64,000 nucleotides of DNA. Source: Alphaproteobacteria bacterium. GTDB lineage: Bacteria; Pseudomonadota; Alphaproteobacteria; CASFRQ01; SAAU01. Under the pieces are notes generated by a model, which worked only from the letters and a program-made list of their open reading frames with translations, did no database searches and was not told where the DNA came from. The stretch spans positions 1 to 64,000 of the forward strand of contig SAAU01000004.1 in assembly GCA_009929265.1 (NCBI GenBank). Direction: 5' to 3'. Of the stretch, positions 36,144-44,446 are shown in pieces. The position numbers and the translations under genes are program-made. Every line of letters begins with the position of its first letter. The stretch's first letter is position 1.

Positions 36144-37259
36144 TTAGCAAAGATGTTCTTCGTCTTTTTTCCCTAAAAGGTAATTTTCTAGCACGTCTTT
36201 ATGGGAAAGCGAAAACTCCTTTACAAAATCAATGAAGCCTTTATAGCCCCGACATTCTGTATCAGAGGGCAACACAATCCCCTCTTGAGGAGCAATCGGA
36301 CAAGCGCCCTTACACCAAGAATTATAGGGACACGTCCAGCATTTTTTCGTTTCATTTTTCAAATGTTGCCGTAAAATCCACCCCAAACGCCTTGGCGCAT
36401 TTTCAAAGACAGAAAATCCGTCTGAAACATTGGCATAGGGCGTTTCATAGGAAGCCCTATTCGGGCAAAGAAACACCTCCCCCTTTGGCGTGATTGTGAT
36501 AAGCTTTGCTTGACAATTCCCTCCATAAACCCCGGAGGACGTTTGATAAAGAACGCCTTTTATAACATCTGCAAAAATCCGCACAAACAAACGATACCCT
36601 TTTGTTTCAAAAAGGCTCATCACTTTTAAAAACATCTCTTTTAAAAAGGCGGCATATTCTTCATTTGTTGGCATTAAAACTAAATCCCGCTTTCCCACAT
36701 CAATATAGCGTTCAAATTGAACAAAATAAACTTCATGGGCTAAAAACGCCTCTATCATCTCATCTATCTTTTTCAAATCCGCTTTACAAGGGACGCATGT
36801 CATGGCCGCCTCTATTCCATAGGCCTTAAGATCGTCCCATTTTTTCCAAAATTTTTCTTGATATTTTTGATTGGAGCCTTGAATTGTCCTTAAGGTAAAG
36901 TCCAAACTGACTCCTAAAGAATGCGGCATATTTTCTTTTATAAAAGGGAGGTATTCTTCCTTTAAGGGAAGAAGAGAGGTTTGCATAGATTGCGAAAAAT
37001 CCCCCAAAGTTTCTTTCAAAAGAGGGATGGCCTTTTCGTAAAACGAAAGCGGGCTCATCAAAGGTTCGCCCCCATGCCAAATAATTGTTATCTTTTCCTC
37101 TTTTCCAAAAGAGCTTGCGTAAGCTTTAAGAAAACGGGCGGTTTGTCTTAAAACCTCCTCTGACATCACTTCTTTTTTTGCACGAATTTCCTCGGGTAAA
37201 TAGCAATGCTCACACCCAACAGAGCAAAAATACGAAGGAATTAAATATACGCCGACCAT
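36144..37259 (-). CDS. Radical SAM/SPASM enzyme (sulfatase-maturase-like), copy 1
   Basis: This 371-residue protein has the radical SAM motif CSVGCEHC near residue 12 and the following WHGGEPL. A C-terminal SPASM domain shows cysteines in GNCQAK, FLCPNR, CWTCPYNSWCKGACP and TECRG, enough for two auxiliary Fe-S clusters. The layout resembles anaerobic sulfatase-maturating enzymes and peptide-modifying SPASM enzymes. It overlaps the upstream radical SAM gene by 19 bp, so the two are translated together. No sulfatase and no obvious precursor peptide is encoded nearby, so the substrate is unknown. Reliance on radical SAM chemistry fits a low-oxygen lifestyle. Confidence 0.88.
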   Translation of the reverse strand: MVGVYLIPSYFCSVGCEHCYLPEEIRAKKEVMSEEVLRQTARFLKAYASSFGKEEKITIIWHGGEPLMSPLSFYEKAIPLLKETLGDFSQSMQTSLLPLKEEYLPFIKENMPHSLGVSLDFTLRTIQGSNQKYQEKFWKKWDDLKAYGIEAAMTCVPCKADLKKIDEMIEAFLAHEVYFVQFERYIDVGKRDLVLMPTNEEYAAFLKEMFLKVMSLFETKGYRLFVRIFADVIKGVLYQTSSGVYGGNCQAKLITITPKGEVFLCPNRASYETPYANVSDGFSVFENAPRRLGWILRQHLKNETKKCWTCPYNSWCKGACPIAPQEGIVLPSDTECRGYKGFIDFVKEFSLSHKDVLENYLLGKKDEEHLC

Positions 37260-38359
37260 ATCTCTTGTTCCTTTTCTTGTTCAACAACCGTTTCGTTTTC
37301 AAGCGCCTTTTTTAAATGCGTAAAGACCTTTTTCCAACTTTCGCAGTAGAAGGTGGATTCATAAAGATCCTTGCCATACAAAATCGCATCACGCGCGCAT
37401 CCGCCATGACAAATAGGGAAAAATTCGCACGAACGACACTTGGGGTCAATATGAATACGAGCGCGTTTAAGGGCCCTTGCTTGCTCTGAATTAAATAATT
37501 GCTCCACCGAATCAGTATTTAGATTCCCAAAGCGGTATTTATCCTCATTCGTATCAGAAAACGTGCAGCAATTAAAGACACTGCCATCGGCTTCAATTCC
37601 CATAAAGTGGCCAAAACACGAGCGCGTCCACGGGCATTGAATGGAACGAATATCAGGATGCGCCAACAGTTGCAACATTTGAATTTGGGGAAAAATTTGA
37701 AAAGACGTGGAGCTTTCAGCCCATTTATCAAACGTTTCTATCAGAAGATTGGCATAATTTTCAGGGCTCATCATCACCCCTTCATCTTTTGCCCGTCCCG
37801 CAGGATACCGATAGTTAAACCGTAAAGAGGGGGCATGTTGCCCCAAAGAAATGGCAAAGTCCATCATCTTTAAATGCAACCCTTGTTGATACATTTCATC
37901 ATCATAGGTCCCAATGATGGATAACCGAAATCCATCTTGATGCATTAAAGACATTTTTTCCAAAAATAAAGCCGTATAAGCCTCAGCCGACCCTCGATAA
38001 AGCCGGCCTTTCATATCAGGATCAAAACTTGTCGCAAGCGCCCCGCCTGTAATTTGCATTAACAAATCTTTCCAAGTTTTATCGTAAAGCAACAGATTAC
38101 TTTGGAAAGAAATCCGTAATTTAGGAAGTTTTTTCATCATATAGGCATAGGTTTTTTCGTAAAATTGAACCCCCATCATCAAAGGTTCCCCCCCATGCCA
38201 AATCCAAGTGGCATTTGGACTTAAATGTGGATAAAGTTTATCAAAATAAAATTTAAACTGATCAAAACTCCACTTTCCCTTTGCCGAAAGAGCTGCCCCA
38301 CAATAAGAACAGTTGGCATTACAGGTTTTTGTTGGCTTTGCAATTACAACGTCTATCAT
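37241..38359 (-). CDS. Radical SAM/SPASM enzyme (sulfatase-maturase-like), copy 2
   Basis: This 372-residue protein has the radical SAM motif CNANCSYC near residue 13, followed by WIWHGGEPLMMG. The SPASM domain has cysteines in QCPWTRSC, FNCCTF, CRSCEFFPICHGGCARD and FYCESW. The sequence is clearly related to, but distinct from, the downstream partner (CHGGCARD against CKGACP). It is first in the two-gene operon, with AAGGAG before the ATG. It is divergent from two surface-protein genes across a 207-bp gap, in which I found no short ORF with a convincing ribosome binding site. Confidence 0.88.
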   Translation of the reverse strand: MIDVVIAKPTKTCNANCSYCGAALSAKGKWSFDQFKFYFDKLYPHLSPNATWIWHGGEPLMMGVQFYEKTYAYMMKKLPKLRISFQSNLLLYDKTWKDLLMQITGGALATSFDPDMKGRLYRGSAEAYTALFLEKMSLMHQDGFRLSIIGTYDDEMYQQGLHLKMMDFAISLGQHAPSLRFNYRYPAGRAKDEGVMMSPENYANLLIETFDKWAESSTSFQIFPQIQMLQLLAHPDIRSIQCPWTRSCFGHFMGIEADGSVFNCCTFSDTNEDKYRFGNLNTDSVEQLFNSEQARALKRARIHIDPKCRSCEFFPICHGGCARDAILYGKDLYESTFYCESWKKVFTHLKKALENETVVEQEKEQEIWSAYI

Positions 38360-38506
38360 TTTATCTCCTTTTTTTAAGTTTTACCTTGAATTCATAAAAA
38401 AGGAAAGCTTTTTTCTTGATAAAACCCTCTATGACTAAAGATATACCCTTACCTTCAAAAGGGAGAGAAACCCTAAACCTATAACTTAAATCATATCATT
38501 TTTTTC

Positions 38507-38536
38507 TTGTCTTTCTAGGTGTTTTCTTTATATAGT
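38507..38536 (+). promoter_or_regulatory. Promoter of the surface-protein pair
   Basis: TTGTCT at 38507-38512 and TATAGT at 38531-38536 have an 18-bp spacer, 31 bp before the first start codon. The 38360-38506 part of the gap holds no other feature that I can support. Confidence 0.45.
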
Positions 38537-38566
38537 ATAAGGTAAGAAGAAAAGAAAGGGGCTTTT

Positions 38567-39709
38567 ATGTTTTATTGGATATATTTACTCACCTTTGTTT
38601 TGAGCATCCTTGTTTACGGGCTTTATCCTCGAACAGATAAGCTTGCTCTTGATAATTTTGAGCTTGCCAAAGCCTCCGTTTCCGAATTTTTAATTCAACA
38701 CGAGTCTTTGCGACAGCTTGTTCAAAAGGACAAAAAGCCTACTTTTACGCAGACCTTAAAATGCCTCAATACCTTTTGTTCTTCTGAAAAAGAAGATACA
38801 GGCCCAACGGCTATTCCGCCTGCCAGTATTACAAAAATTAAACGCTTTTGCGATGCTTCAGAAACAACAACTAATTCCACAGGAGATGGAAATCTTATCA
38901 CATATATCTATCCTTGTAATGAGGATACGACCGCCTGTCGAACACGCGTTGAAACAGATTTGGATGATTTAGATCCTCCTCCTTGCGCAAATAAAAGCTA
39001 TTATGCCGCAAAAATTGAAGGGGTTATTCACCCTGCAAAGCTTATCCCAACAGGAGACTTTATAAATCCCCTCACTGCAAATTTAGATATGCCTGATAAT
39101 GGCCCTGTTGGTATTGTGAAAAAAAGTGCGATTTTACAGCTCACTCCTCCTGGATTTCGCGGAAATGCTATTGATGATTCAAGCACGGCTGTTTTGGATG
39201 ATGAACATTTTCAATCCATGATTATGTGTATTAATAATAAAACGGGAAGAGCCGCCCTTTCTGGCTCCAGTCCTGTTTGTCAGCAAGAATATGTAAATGC
39301 CGACAATCCAGGAACGACGGATTTTTTAATCACCTATGGCCCGCTTCCTGATTATTGGGAAAAGAAACCTGAATATCACGCGCTTTGGAAAAAGGCTCTT
39401 TCTGCTATGACTGGAAAAACGCTTGATTGCGGATTTTTGGCCGAAGCTGATACAGCCGAAACCAGTGTTTTTACAAAGTATCAACGCGGAACAAAATATA
39501 TTATTCGAACCCCTTTTGGAGAGGCTATTCGCCTTCCTTGCCGGTTCACGCGTTTCTTAACGGACGCAAAAATTCAAAGTCAACAGTATGTTGTTTGTAT
39601 TCAAAGACTTTTTTCCACAAGAAATCCAAGTGCTGTCGCACAAATGGATGAAAATGGAAATAAACGCTATCCGGATGAACCTATTTCTACTGATTATTGC
39701 AGTAATTAA
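38567..39709 (+). CDS. Membrane-anchored cysteine-rich extracytoplasmic protein, unknown
   Basis: I do not recognise this 380-residue protein. It has one N-terminal hydrophobic segment (WIYLLTFVLSILVYGLYP) followed by an extracytoplasmic region with many cysteines, including FCSS, PCNED, CRTR, PPCANK, MCINN, VCQQEY, LDCGF and YCSN. These could form disulfides. The N-terminal segment resembles a pseudopilin stem but lacks a clear leader-peptidase site. It is co-transcribed with the prepilin-like 893-residue protein 17 bp downstream, so it is probably a partner in a surface fibre. GAAAGGGG precedes the ATG. Confidence 0.75.
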   Translation: MFYWIYLLTFVLSILVYGLYPRTDKLALDNFELAKASVSEFLIQHESLRQLVQKDKKPTFTQTLKCLNTFCSSEKEDTGPTAIPPASITKIKRFCDASETTTNSTGDGNLITYIYPCNEDTTACRTRVETDLDDLDPPPCANKSYYAAKIEGVIHPAKLIPTGDFINPLTANLDMPDNGPVGIVKKSAILQLTPPGFRGNAIDDSSTAVLDDEHFQSMIMCINNKTGRAALSGSSPVCQQEYVNADNPGTTDFLITYGPLPDYWEKKPEYHALWKKALSAMTGKTLDCGFLAEADTAETSVFTKYQRGTKYIIRTPFGEAIRLPCRFTRFLTDAKIQSQQYVVCIQRLFSTRNPSAVAQMDENGNKRYPDEPISTDYCSN

Positions 39710-39726
39710 CCTGAAAGGATTTTAAG

Positions 39727-42408
39727 ATGTTCTTAAAAGATAAACATTCCAATCAAAAAGGGGCTTTAATGCTTGAAGCGATTGCCGTTTTGGGCTTAAT
39801 GGCACTTATTTCCCCTATGTTATATCGGCAAATTTCAGATAGAAATCATGAAATTGATGATGTGACAAAGGCCTCTATTATGCGTTCTATCCGAGATGGA
39901 TTAAATGCGTATATTCAGGCCAATGAACTTGATATTAAAATCGCTTTAGGGATTGCCGATTCTAGCGGAAATGTGACCAGTTCAGGATCTTCTGCCACAA
40001 ATGCAGCACCCGTTGCAAAGAAATATTCGGATTTAACCGCAGATCAAAAAAGCAATCTTTTGGCAACAATGCCTCCTGGAATTGACGCGTCTGTTTTTGG
40101 AGATTCTGCCGATTATAACATCCAATTTTTGGGCTATAGTGTTCCGGGTGGAATTTTATATAGTGACGGCATTGCAAAAGATGCTCCTCGTCGTCCTGTT
40201 GTGACGGCCATGCTTATTTCCAATACAGATGTTGACTCTCAAAGACGAGCCGCTCGGGTGGCTTCTCTTATCGGGGCTGATGGTGGAATTGTGACAACAA
40301 AAGCAACCGAAACAAATCAAAAAGCTTACGGGACCTTAGGATCTTGGGAAATGACATTGGGATCTGGAATTACCGCGCCTGCAAACTCTGTTGTGGCCTT
40401 GGCCGCTTATGATACGACAGGGAAAAATGTTTTGAACCGATTAACAACAGATTTGGATGCCGATGGGAACAGCATTATCAATGCGAAGCTTCTTCAAGGC
40501 GATACGGTTCAAGCCAAAGAAAAATTCTGTTTAGGCGAGGATTGTGACGCCCCTGACGCTAGTATGACAGACAAAACCATCGTCTTAGGGGGAGGTACAT
40601 TTGCCGAAAAAGACGCAACCGACGGCATGGTTATCCATGTGGATTACATCAAACCTTATACCGTTGGAAAGGCCTTAACTGTTGCCCAAAAAACGACCTT
40701 CAACTCTTCTGTGACCATGAAAAAAGATTTGGAAATTGAGGGCGGATTAAGTGTTAAGAAAGGGGCAAAAGTTGCCGAAGATGCTCAAATAAGTAAAAAG
40801 CTTTTCGTCGGGACAGATTTAACTGACGGCAGCTTGTATTCGGCTAAAATCTATGGCGACAGTCTTCGGATTGGTTCCAGAACAGCTGAGGTCGGCGAAA
40901 CTGGGGTGACAGGATGTATTACAGTTGCCTCCTCAACCTTGGGGGTTGAAAATTTAGCCAGTCAATCTGTTGCTAAAATCAGTGATGTTGAAACCACAGG
41001 AAACTGTATCCCTTATTTTGAAGTGACAAGCACGGGAATTACAGCTTATAAACCTGTGACTATTAAATCTAAATTAGAGGTGACAGAAAACACTTTTTTA
41101 AGAAAAGATGCGTACGTTGATGACGCGCTTTACGCTGAAAAACGACTCGTTGTTGGCGGATTAAACCGAACAGCAACATCGACAACAGAAACGCCTCTTT
41201 TAACAACCAATAATTTGCCTTTAGCTGATTCTAATTATCCAGCAGCCAGTTCTTATAATATGAATAAAGCCAAAGTTGTTGTGGAAGACGGCGATGTTTA
41301 CTTGAAAAATGGACGTATCATGACAGGGGTTGCCGTCCCTAATCAAAGTAAAGTTTCAAATGCTTTTACCACAATGGATGGCAATGAAACCAAATATTAT
41401 CAGGTTGATCCGGCCTATACCTCTGTTATGAATGATATTCGGTTAACCTCCAGAGGGGGCGCACGATTAAGTCAGATTTTACCAAACTATATCAGTAAGG
41501 GGATGTATTATTTAACCAACAGTTATTATAAAGGAAGTTGGCCTTGCACGACAGGAACCTGTCCAAACTATCCGTTCCCGCTTTACGACAACACGTATAC
41601 AATTGTGTCCGGAACTTATTCAAACTATCCCGATAATACAGTCCCAGATACGTGTGCAACAAAGGCGTGCGTTTCCCACCCTTACATGGGGCGTGTCCCA
41701 GCTCCAGGACAAGGAACAGCTTCATCTGAAGGGAAATGCCCTCCGGGATATGCGCCTTTGATTACCTTGCTTCCAACAGCCTTTGAAATGTCAAAGATTT
41801 CCCATTTGATGATTCCAACGTCCCACACCCATGATCTTCAAATTGATCTTGTGACAGACTCTCAAGGAAACGTGATTGGGGCAACAGGGTCAACAACAAA
41901 TCCACGAACCTCTTCTGGGGAATCCGTTTTATTAAGATATGATGGTGATAAGTTGGTGCCTTATGATCCAACAACAACGGCCGAGGACACAACCCAAATT
42001 GGATACAACTTAATCGATTCCAATAGAACCTTTGCCAACAATAAAGGAACAGGTGAGTCCATTGCCATTCAAGAGACGAGCAGCCAAACAGGGGCTTTAA
42101 TCAACAGTAAAATGATTGGGCAGACAGATAATTGGCTCGTCACCTTGTTAAAACCTTATGAATCTCTTGGAGTCACGCAATACTGGGATGTGGCGATGGG
42201 ATTGATTAGCCGGGTTTATTCCGGAACAAGCGCTTCTTATGTTTGGAATCCGCAAGGGGTCGCCCCAAACACAATGACGTTGTTTGCACAAACCTATTGC
42301 GTCTTTGACCCATCAGCGTTTAACTTCCAAAATTCAACAACTTCTGGGAGCTTCCCAATTCCTCAAGTCAGAACGCCAAGTGGAACAGCGGCTAATCCTT
42401 CTTTCTAG
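39727..42408 (+). CDS. Type IV prepilin-like (PilV-like) large surface fibre protein
   Basis: This 893-residue protein starts with a class III leader, KG|ALMLEAIAVLGLMALISP: G12 before the cleavage site, the conserved E5 of the mature chain and a hydrophobic stem. This is the signature processed by prepilin peptidase. The stem and following ISPMLYRQISDRNHE resemble PilV-type minor pilins with large bodies. The body has two similar segments near residues 320-362 and 440-478, built on VT-KK-LE/VTIKSKLEV followed by a run ending in KLFVG or RLVVGG, like phage tail-fibre repeats. The C-terminal third is cysteine-containing and has HTHDLQ. Adhesive function is inferred. No shufflon recombinase is present. 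Confidence 0.78.
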   Translation: MFLKDKHSNQKGALMLEAIAVLGLMALISPMLYRQISDRNHEIDDVTKASIMRSIRDGLNAYIQANELDIKIALGIADSSGNVTSSGSSATNAAPVAKKYSDLTADQKSNLLATMPPGIDASVFGDSADYNIQFLGYSVPGGILYSDGIAKDAPRRPVVTAMLISNTDVDSQRRAARVASLIGADGGIVTTKATETNQKAYGTLGSWEMTLGSGITAPANSVVALAAYDTTGKNVLNRLTTDLDADGNSIINAKLLQGDTVQAKEKFCLGEDCDAPDASMTDKTIVLGGGTFAEKDATDGMVIHVDYIKPYTVGKALTVAQKTTFNSSVTMKKDLEIEGGLSVKKGAKVAEDAQISKKLFVGTDLTDGSLYSAKIYGDSLRIGSRTAEVGETGVTGCITVASSTLGVENLASQSVAKISDVETTGNCIPYFEVTSTGITAYKPVTIKSKLEVTENTFLRKDAYVDDALYAEKRLVVGGLNRTATSTTETPLLTTNNLPLADSNYPAASSYNMNKAKVVVEDGDVYLKNGRIMTGVAVPNQSKVSNAFTTMDGNETKYYQVDPAYTSVMNDIRLTSRGGARLSQILPNYISKGMYYLTNSYYKGSWPCTTGTCPNYPFPLYDNTYTIVSGTYSNYPDNTVPDTCATKACVSHPYMGRVPAPGQGTASSEGKCPPGYAPLITLLPTAFEMSKISHLMIPTSHTHDLQIDLVTDSQGNVIGATGSTTNPRTSSGESVLLRYDGDKLVPYDPTTTAEDTTQIGYNLIDSNRTFANNKGTGESIAIQETSSQTGALINSKMIGQTDNWLVTLLKPYESLGVTQYWDVAMGLISRVYSGTSASYVWNPQGVAPNTMTLFAQTYCVFDPSAFNFQNSTTSGSFPIPQVRTPSGTAANPSF

Positions 42409-42423
42409 AAGGAAGCTTCTTAC

Positions 42424-42458
42424 AAAAAAAGAGCCCTTTTTAAAGAGCTCTTTTTTTA
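42424..42458 (+). terminator. Intrinsic terminator of the surface-protein operon
   Basis: AAAAAGAGC pairs with GCTCTTTTT around a short loop, followed by a T run. Confidence 0.75.
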
Positions 42459-42477
42459 ATGTTTTAAAAACGCGTTC

Positions 42478-43410
42478 TTATTTAATCGTTCTTTTAGGAT
42501 AAGCCGCCCGTTTAATTCTGTCGTTAATGGCAAGGCCTAACCCCTCAAACGGAATGGGCGCAATCGCGATAGAAGTAAAGGGTTCTCTATCCAATAAATG
42601 CATCATATGAAAAAGATTGGCCGCAGCCTCTGTTAAATCAGAAGTAGCACTTAAATTCAAATCTGCTTGAAAATCACAAGGCCCAAATCCAAGATACGCT
42701 TCCCCTTCTTTTTTATCCGTAGCGTTAATTCGAACTTGACGGAAAGGCGCATAGTGACTGGAAAGTTGCCCTGGCGATCTTGGACATTCTGGATCTTTAT
42801 CTGGCCGAATAACAGGCCCTATCACCTGCTCTATTTTCTCCAAAGCAAGTCCGCCCGGTCGAAGCAAAACAGCAGGTTCATTTGTCAAAAGAAGAACCGT
42901 TGATTCCACGCCAACAGAACAAGGACCCCCATCTAAAACTAGATCAACTTTATCGCCCAAAACGGCCTCTACTTCGGGCGCTGTTGTTGTGCTAATGGTG
43001 CCGGAAGGATTGGCGCTTGGCGCAACAATGGGCACCCCTGCTTTTTCAATCAAAGAAAGCGCAATGGAATGTTTTGGCATTCTAACCGCCAAGGTATCCA
43101 ATCCCGCAGAGGCCAAATAAGACACCTTACAATTTTCTTTTCTTTTTAACACAAGCGTTAAAGAACCCGGCCAAAAGGTATCAATCAACTTTTGGGCCAT
43201 TGGCGTCACTTCAACAAAATCATGAAGCATTTCTTTTGAGGCAAAATGCGCAATCAAAGGATTAAATTGTGGTCGTCCTTTGGCTTCAAAAATACTTGCA
43301 ACCGCCTTATCATTTGTGGCATCAGCCCCCAGTCCATAAACCGTCTCTGTTGGGAAAACAACAAGCTTTCCTTCTCTAATTAAGGCAGCCCCCTTTTCTA
43401 TTAAATCCAT
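42478..43410 (-). CDS. tsaC: Threonylcarbamoyl-AMP synthase (Sua5/YrdC/YwlC)
   Basis: This 310-residue enzyme makes threonylcarbamoyl-AMP from threonine, bicarbonate and ATP for the t6A37 modification of ANN-decoding tRNAs. The YrdC domain (about 1-200) shows VVFPTETVYGLGADA, KGRPQFNPLIAH and SANPSGTIS. The C-terminal part is a Sua5 domain, making this the longer Sua5 form. It overlaps the upstream zntB-like gene by 10 bp. TsaB and RimI are encoded at 54-55 kb, so three genes tied to universal tRNA or ribosome modification share the window. Confidence 0.93.
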   Translation of the reverse strand: MDLIEKGAALIREGKLVVFPTETVYGLGADATNDKAVASIFEAKGRPQFNPLIAHFASKEMLHDFVEVTPMAQKLIDTFWPGSLTLVLKRKENCKVSYLASAGLDTLAVRMPKHSIALSLIEKAGVPIVAPSANPSGTISTTTAPEVEAVLGDKVDLVLDGGPCSVGVESTVLLLTNEPAVLLRPGGLALEKIEQVIGPVIRPDKDPECPRSPGQLSSHYAPFRQVRINATDKKEGEAYLGFGPCDFQADLNLSATSDLTEAAANLFHMMHLLDREPFTSIAIAPIPFEGLGLAINDRIKRAAYPKRTIK

Positions 43411-44378
43411 TTCATTTTCCTAAAGATAAATAACATAATCAAACAAAACACGAGTAAAATTAAGCAAATAATCAAAAACCCATACGAGGATTGAGAAAAC
43501 GGAATTCCCCCCACATTTATTCCCAAAAGTCCTGTAATAAAGCTTAATGGAACAAACAAGGCTGCTATCACGGAAAGCATATACATATTTTTTTGGGAAT
43601 CTTCCCGATACTTTGCATTCAATTCATCTGAAATAATTTGGATACGTTCTTTCAAACTATCCATATCTTCCATCACACGCATAATCCGGTTTTGATTTTC
43701 TCTTAAATTATATTTATCTTCTGACGTTAACCACCCTGCATTTTGCCGTGGGAGAAGTTCAAACACATCCCTTTCTGGAACAAGATACCGTCGAATCCCG
43801 ACTAACTTTCGCCGAATTTCTGAAATATCAGAAATTAAATCTTGATCTTCCTCTTCTTCGTCCAAAACATCTTCAAACGCGTCCACTTCATCATCCATAT
43901 CTAACAATAACGCCACGGTCTGATCCAAAATTCCAGAGCAAATTTCATCTAAAATTTCCCCCATTGTATGAGGGGCAATTCCCAAAAGAAGCTTTCTTTT
44001 AAGCTCTTGCAAAACAAAAACGGGAACATCTTGTCCTGTAATCATTCTATTTTTTTCGCAAAAAAGATGAAAGAAGATCATATCTTCGTCTTCCTCTTCA
44101 TCAGAATTCACATTGATGGCTCTTAAAACCAAGAAGATGCCGTTTTTTTGGTTAAGACACCGCGGACGATTCCCTTCTATTTCTAAGAAAGGCTCAGATT
44201 CCCAATCTGTCAATCCACTTTGATTTAAGACCCATTCCCGTGCCTTTGGATTATTTAAATCTAAATGAATCCATAAAAATCCTTGATTGAGGGTCCAATT
44301 TTTAACTTCTTCATCGGAAAGAAAACGTGTTTTTTGTTTTCCAATCAACAAAGCATGCAAAAAACAATTTGCTTCCAT
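43401..44378 (-). CDS. zntB: CorA/ZntB-family divalent metal transporter
   Basis: This 325-residue protein has a long cytosolic helical domain and two C-terminal transmembrane helices. The first ends in the pore signature as GLLGINVGG (GIN, the ZntB variant of the CorA GMN). In Enterobacteria ZntB exports zinc, so zinc rather than magnesium is favoured but not certain. AGGAGAG precedes the ATG. tsaC follows with a 10-bp overlap. Confidence 0.87.
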   Translation of the reverse strand: MEANCFLHALLIGKQKTRFLSDEEVKNWTLNQGFLWIHLDLNNPKAREWVLNQSGLTDWESEPFLEIEGNRPRCLNQKNGIFLVLRAINVNSDEEEDEDMIFFHLFCEKNRMITGQDVPVFVLQELKRKLLLGIAPHTMGEILDEICSGILDQTVALLLDMDDEVDAFEDVLDEEEEDQDLISDISEIRRKLVGIRRYLVPERDVFELLPRQNAGWLTSEDKYNLRENQNRIMRVMEDMDSLKERIQIISDELNAKYREDSQKNMYMLSVIAALFVPLSFITGLLGINVGGIPFSQSSYGFLIICLILLVFCLIMLFIFRKMKWI

Positions 44379-44446
44379 TGTTCTCTCCTTTTCTTTTTGG
44401 AAAGAATACGCACTTTTCTCATAAAAATCAATAAAACTTTAGGAAT

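Noticed and set aside
38360-38566. A precursor peptide gene for the radical SAM pair in the divergent gap.
   Set aside because: Short frames on the - strand stop within three or four codons; none has a ribosome binding site.
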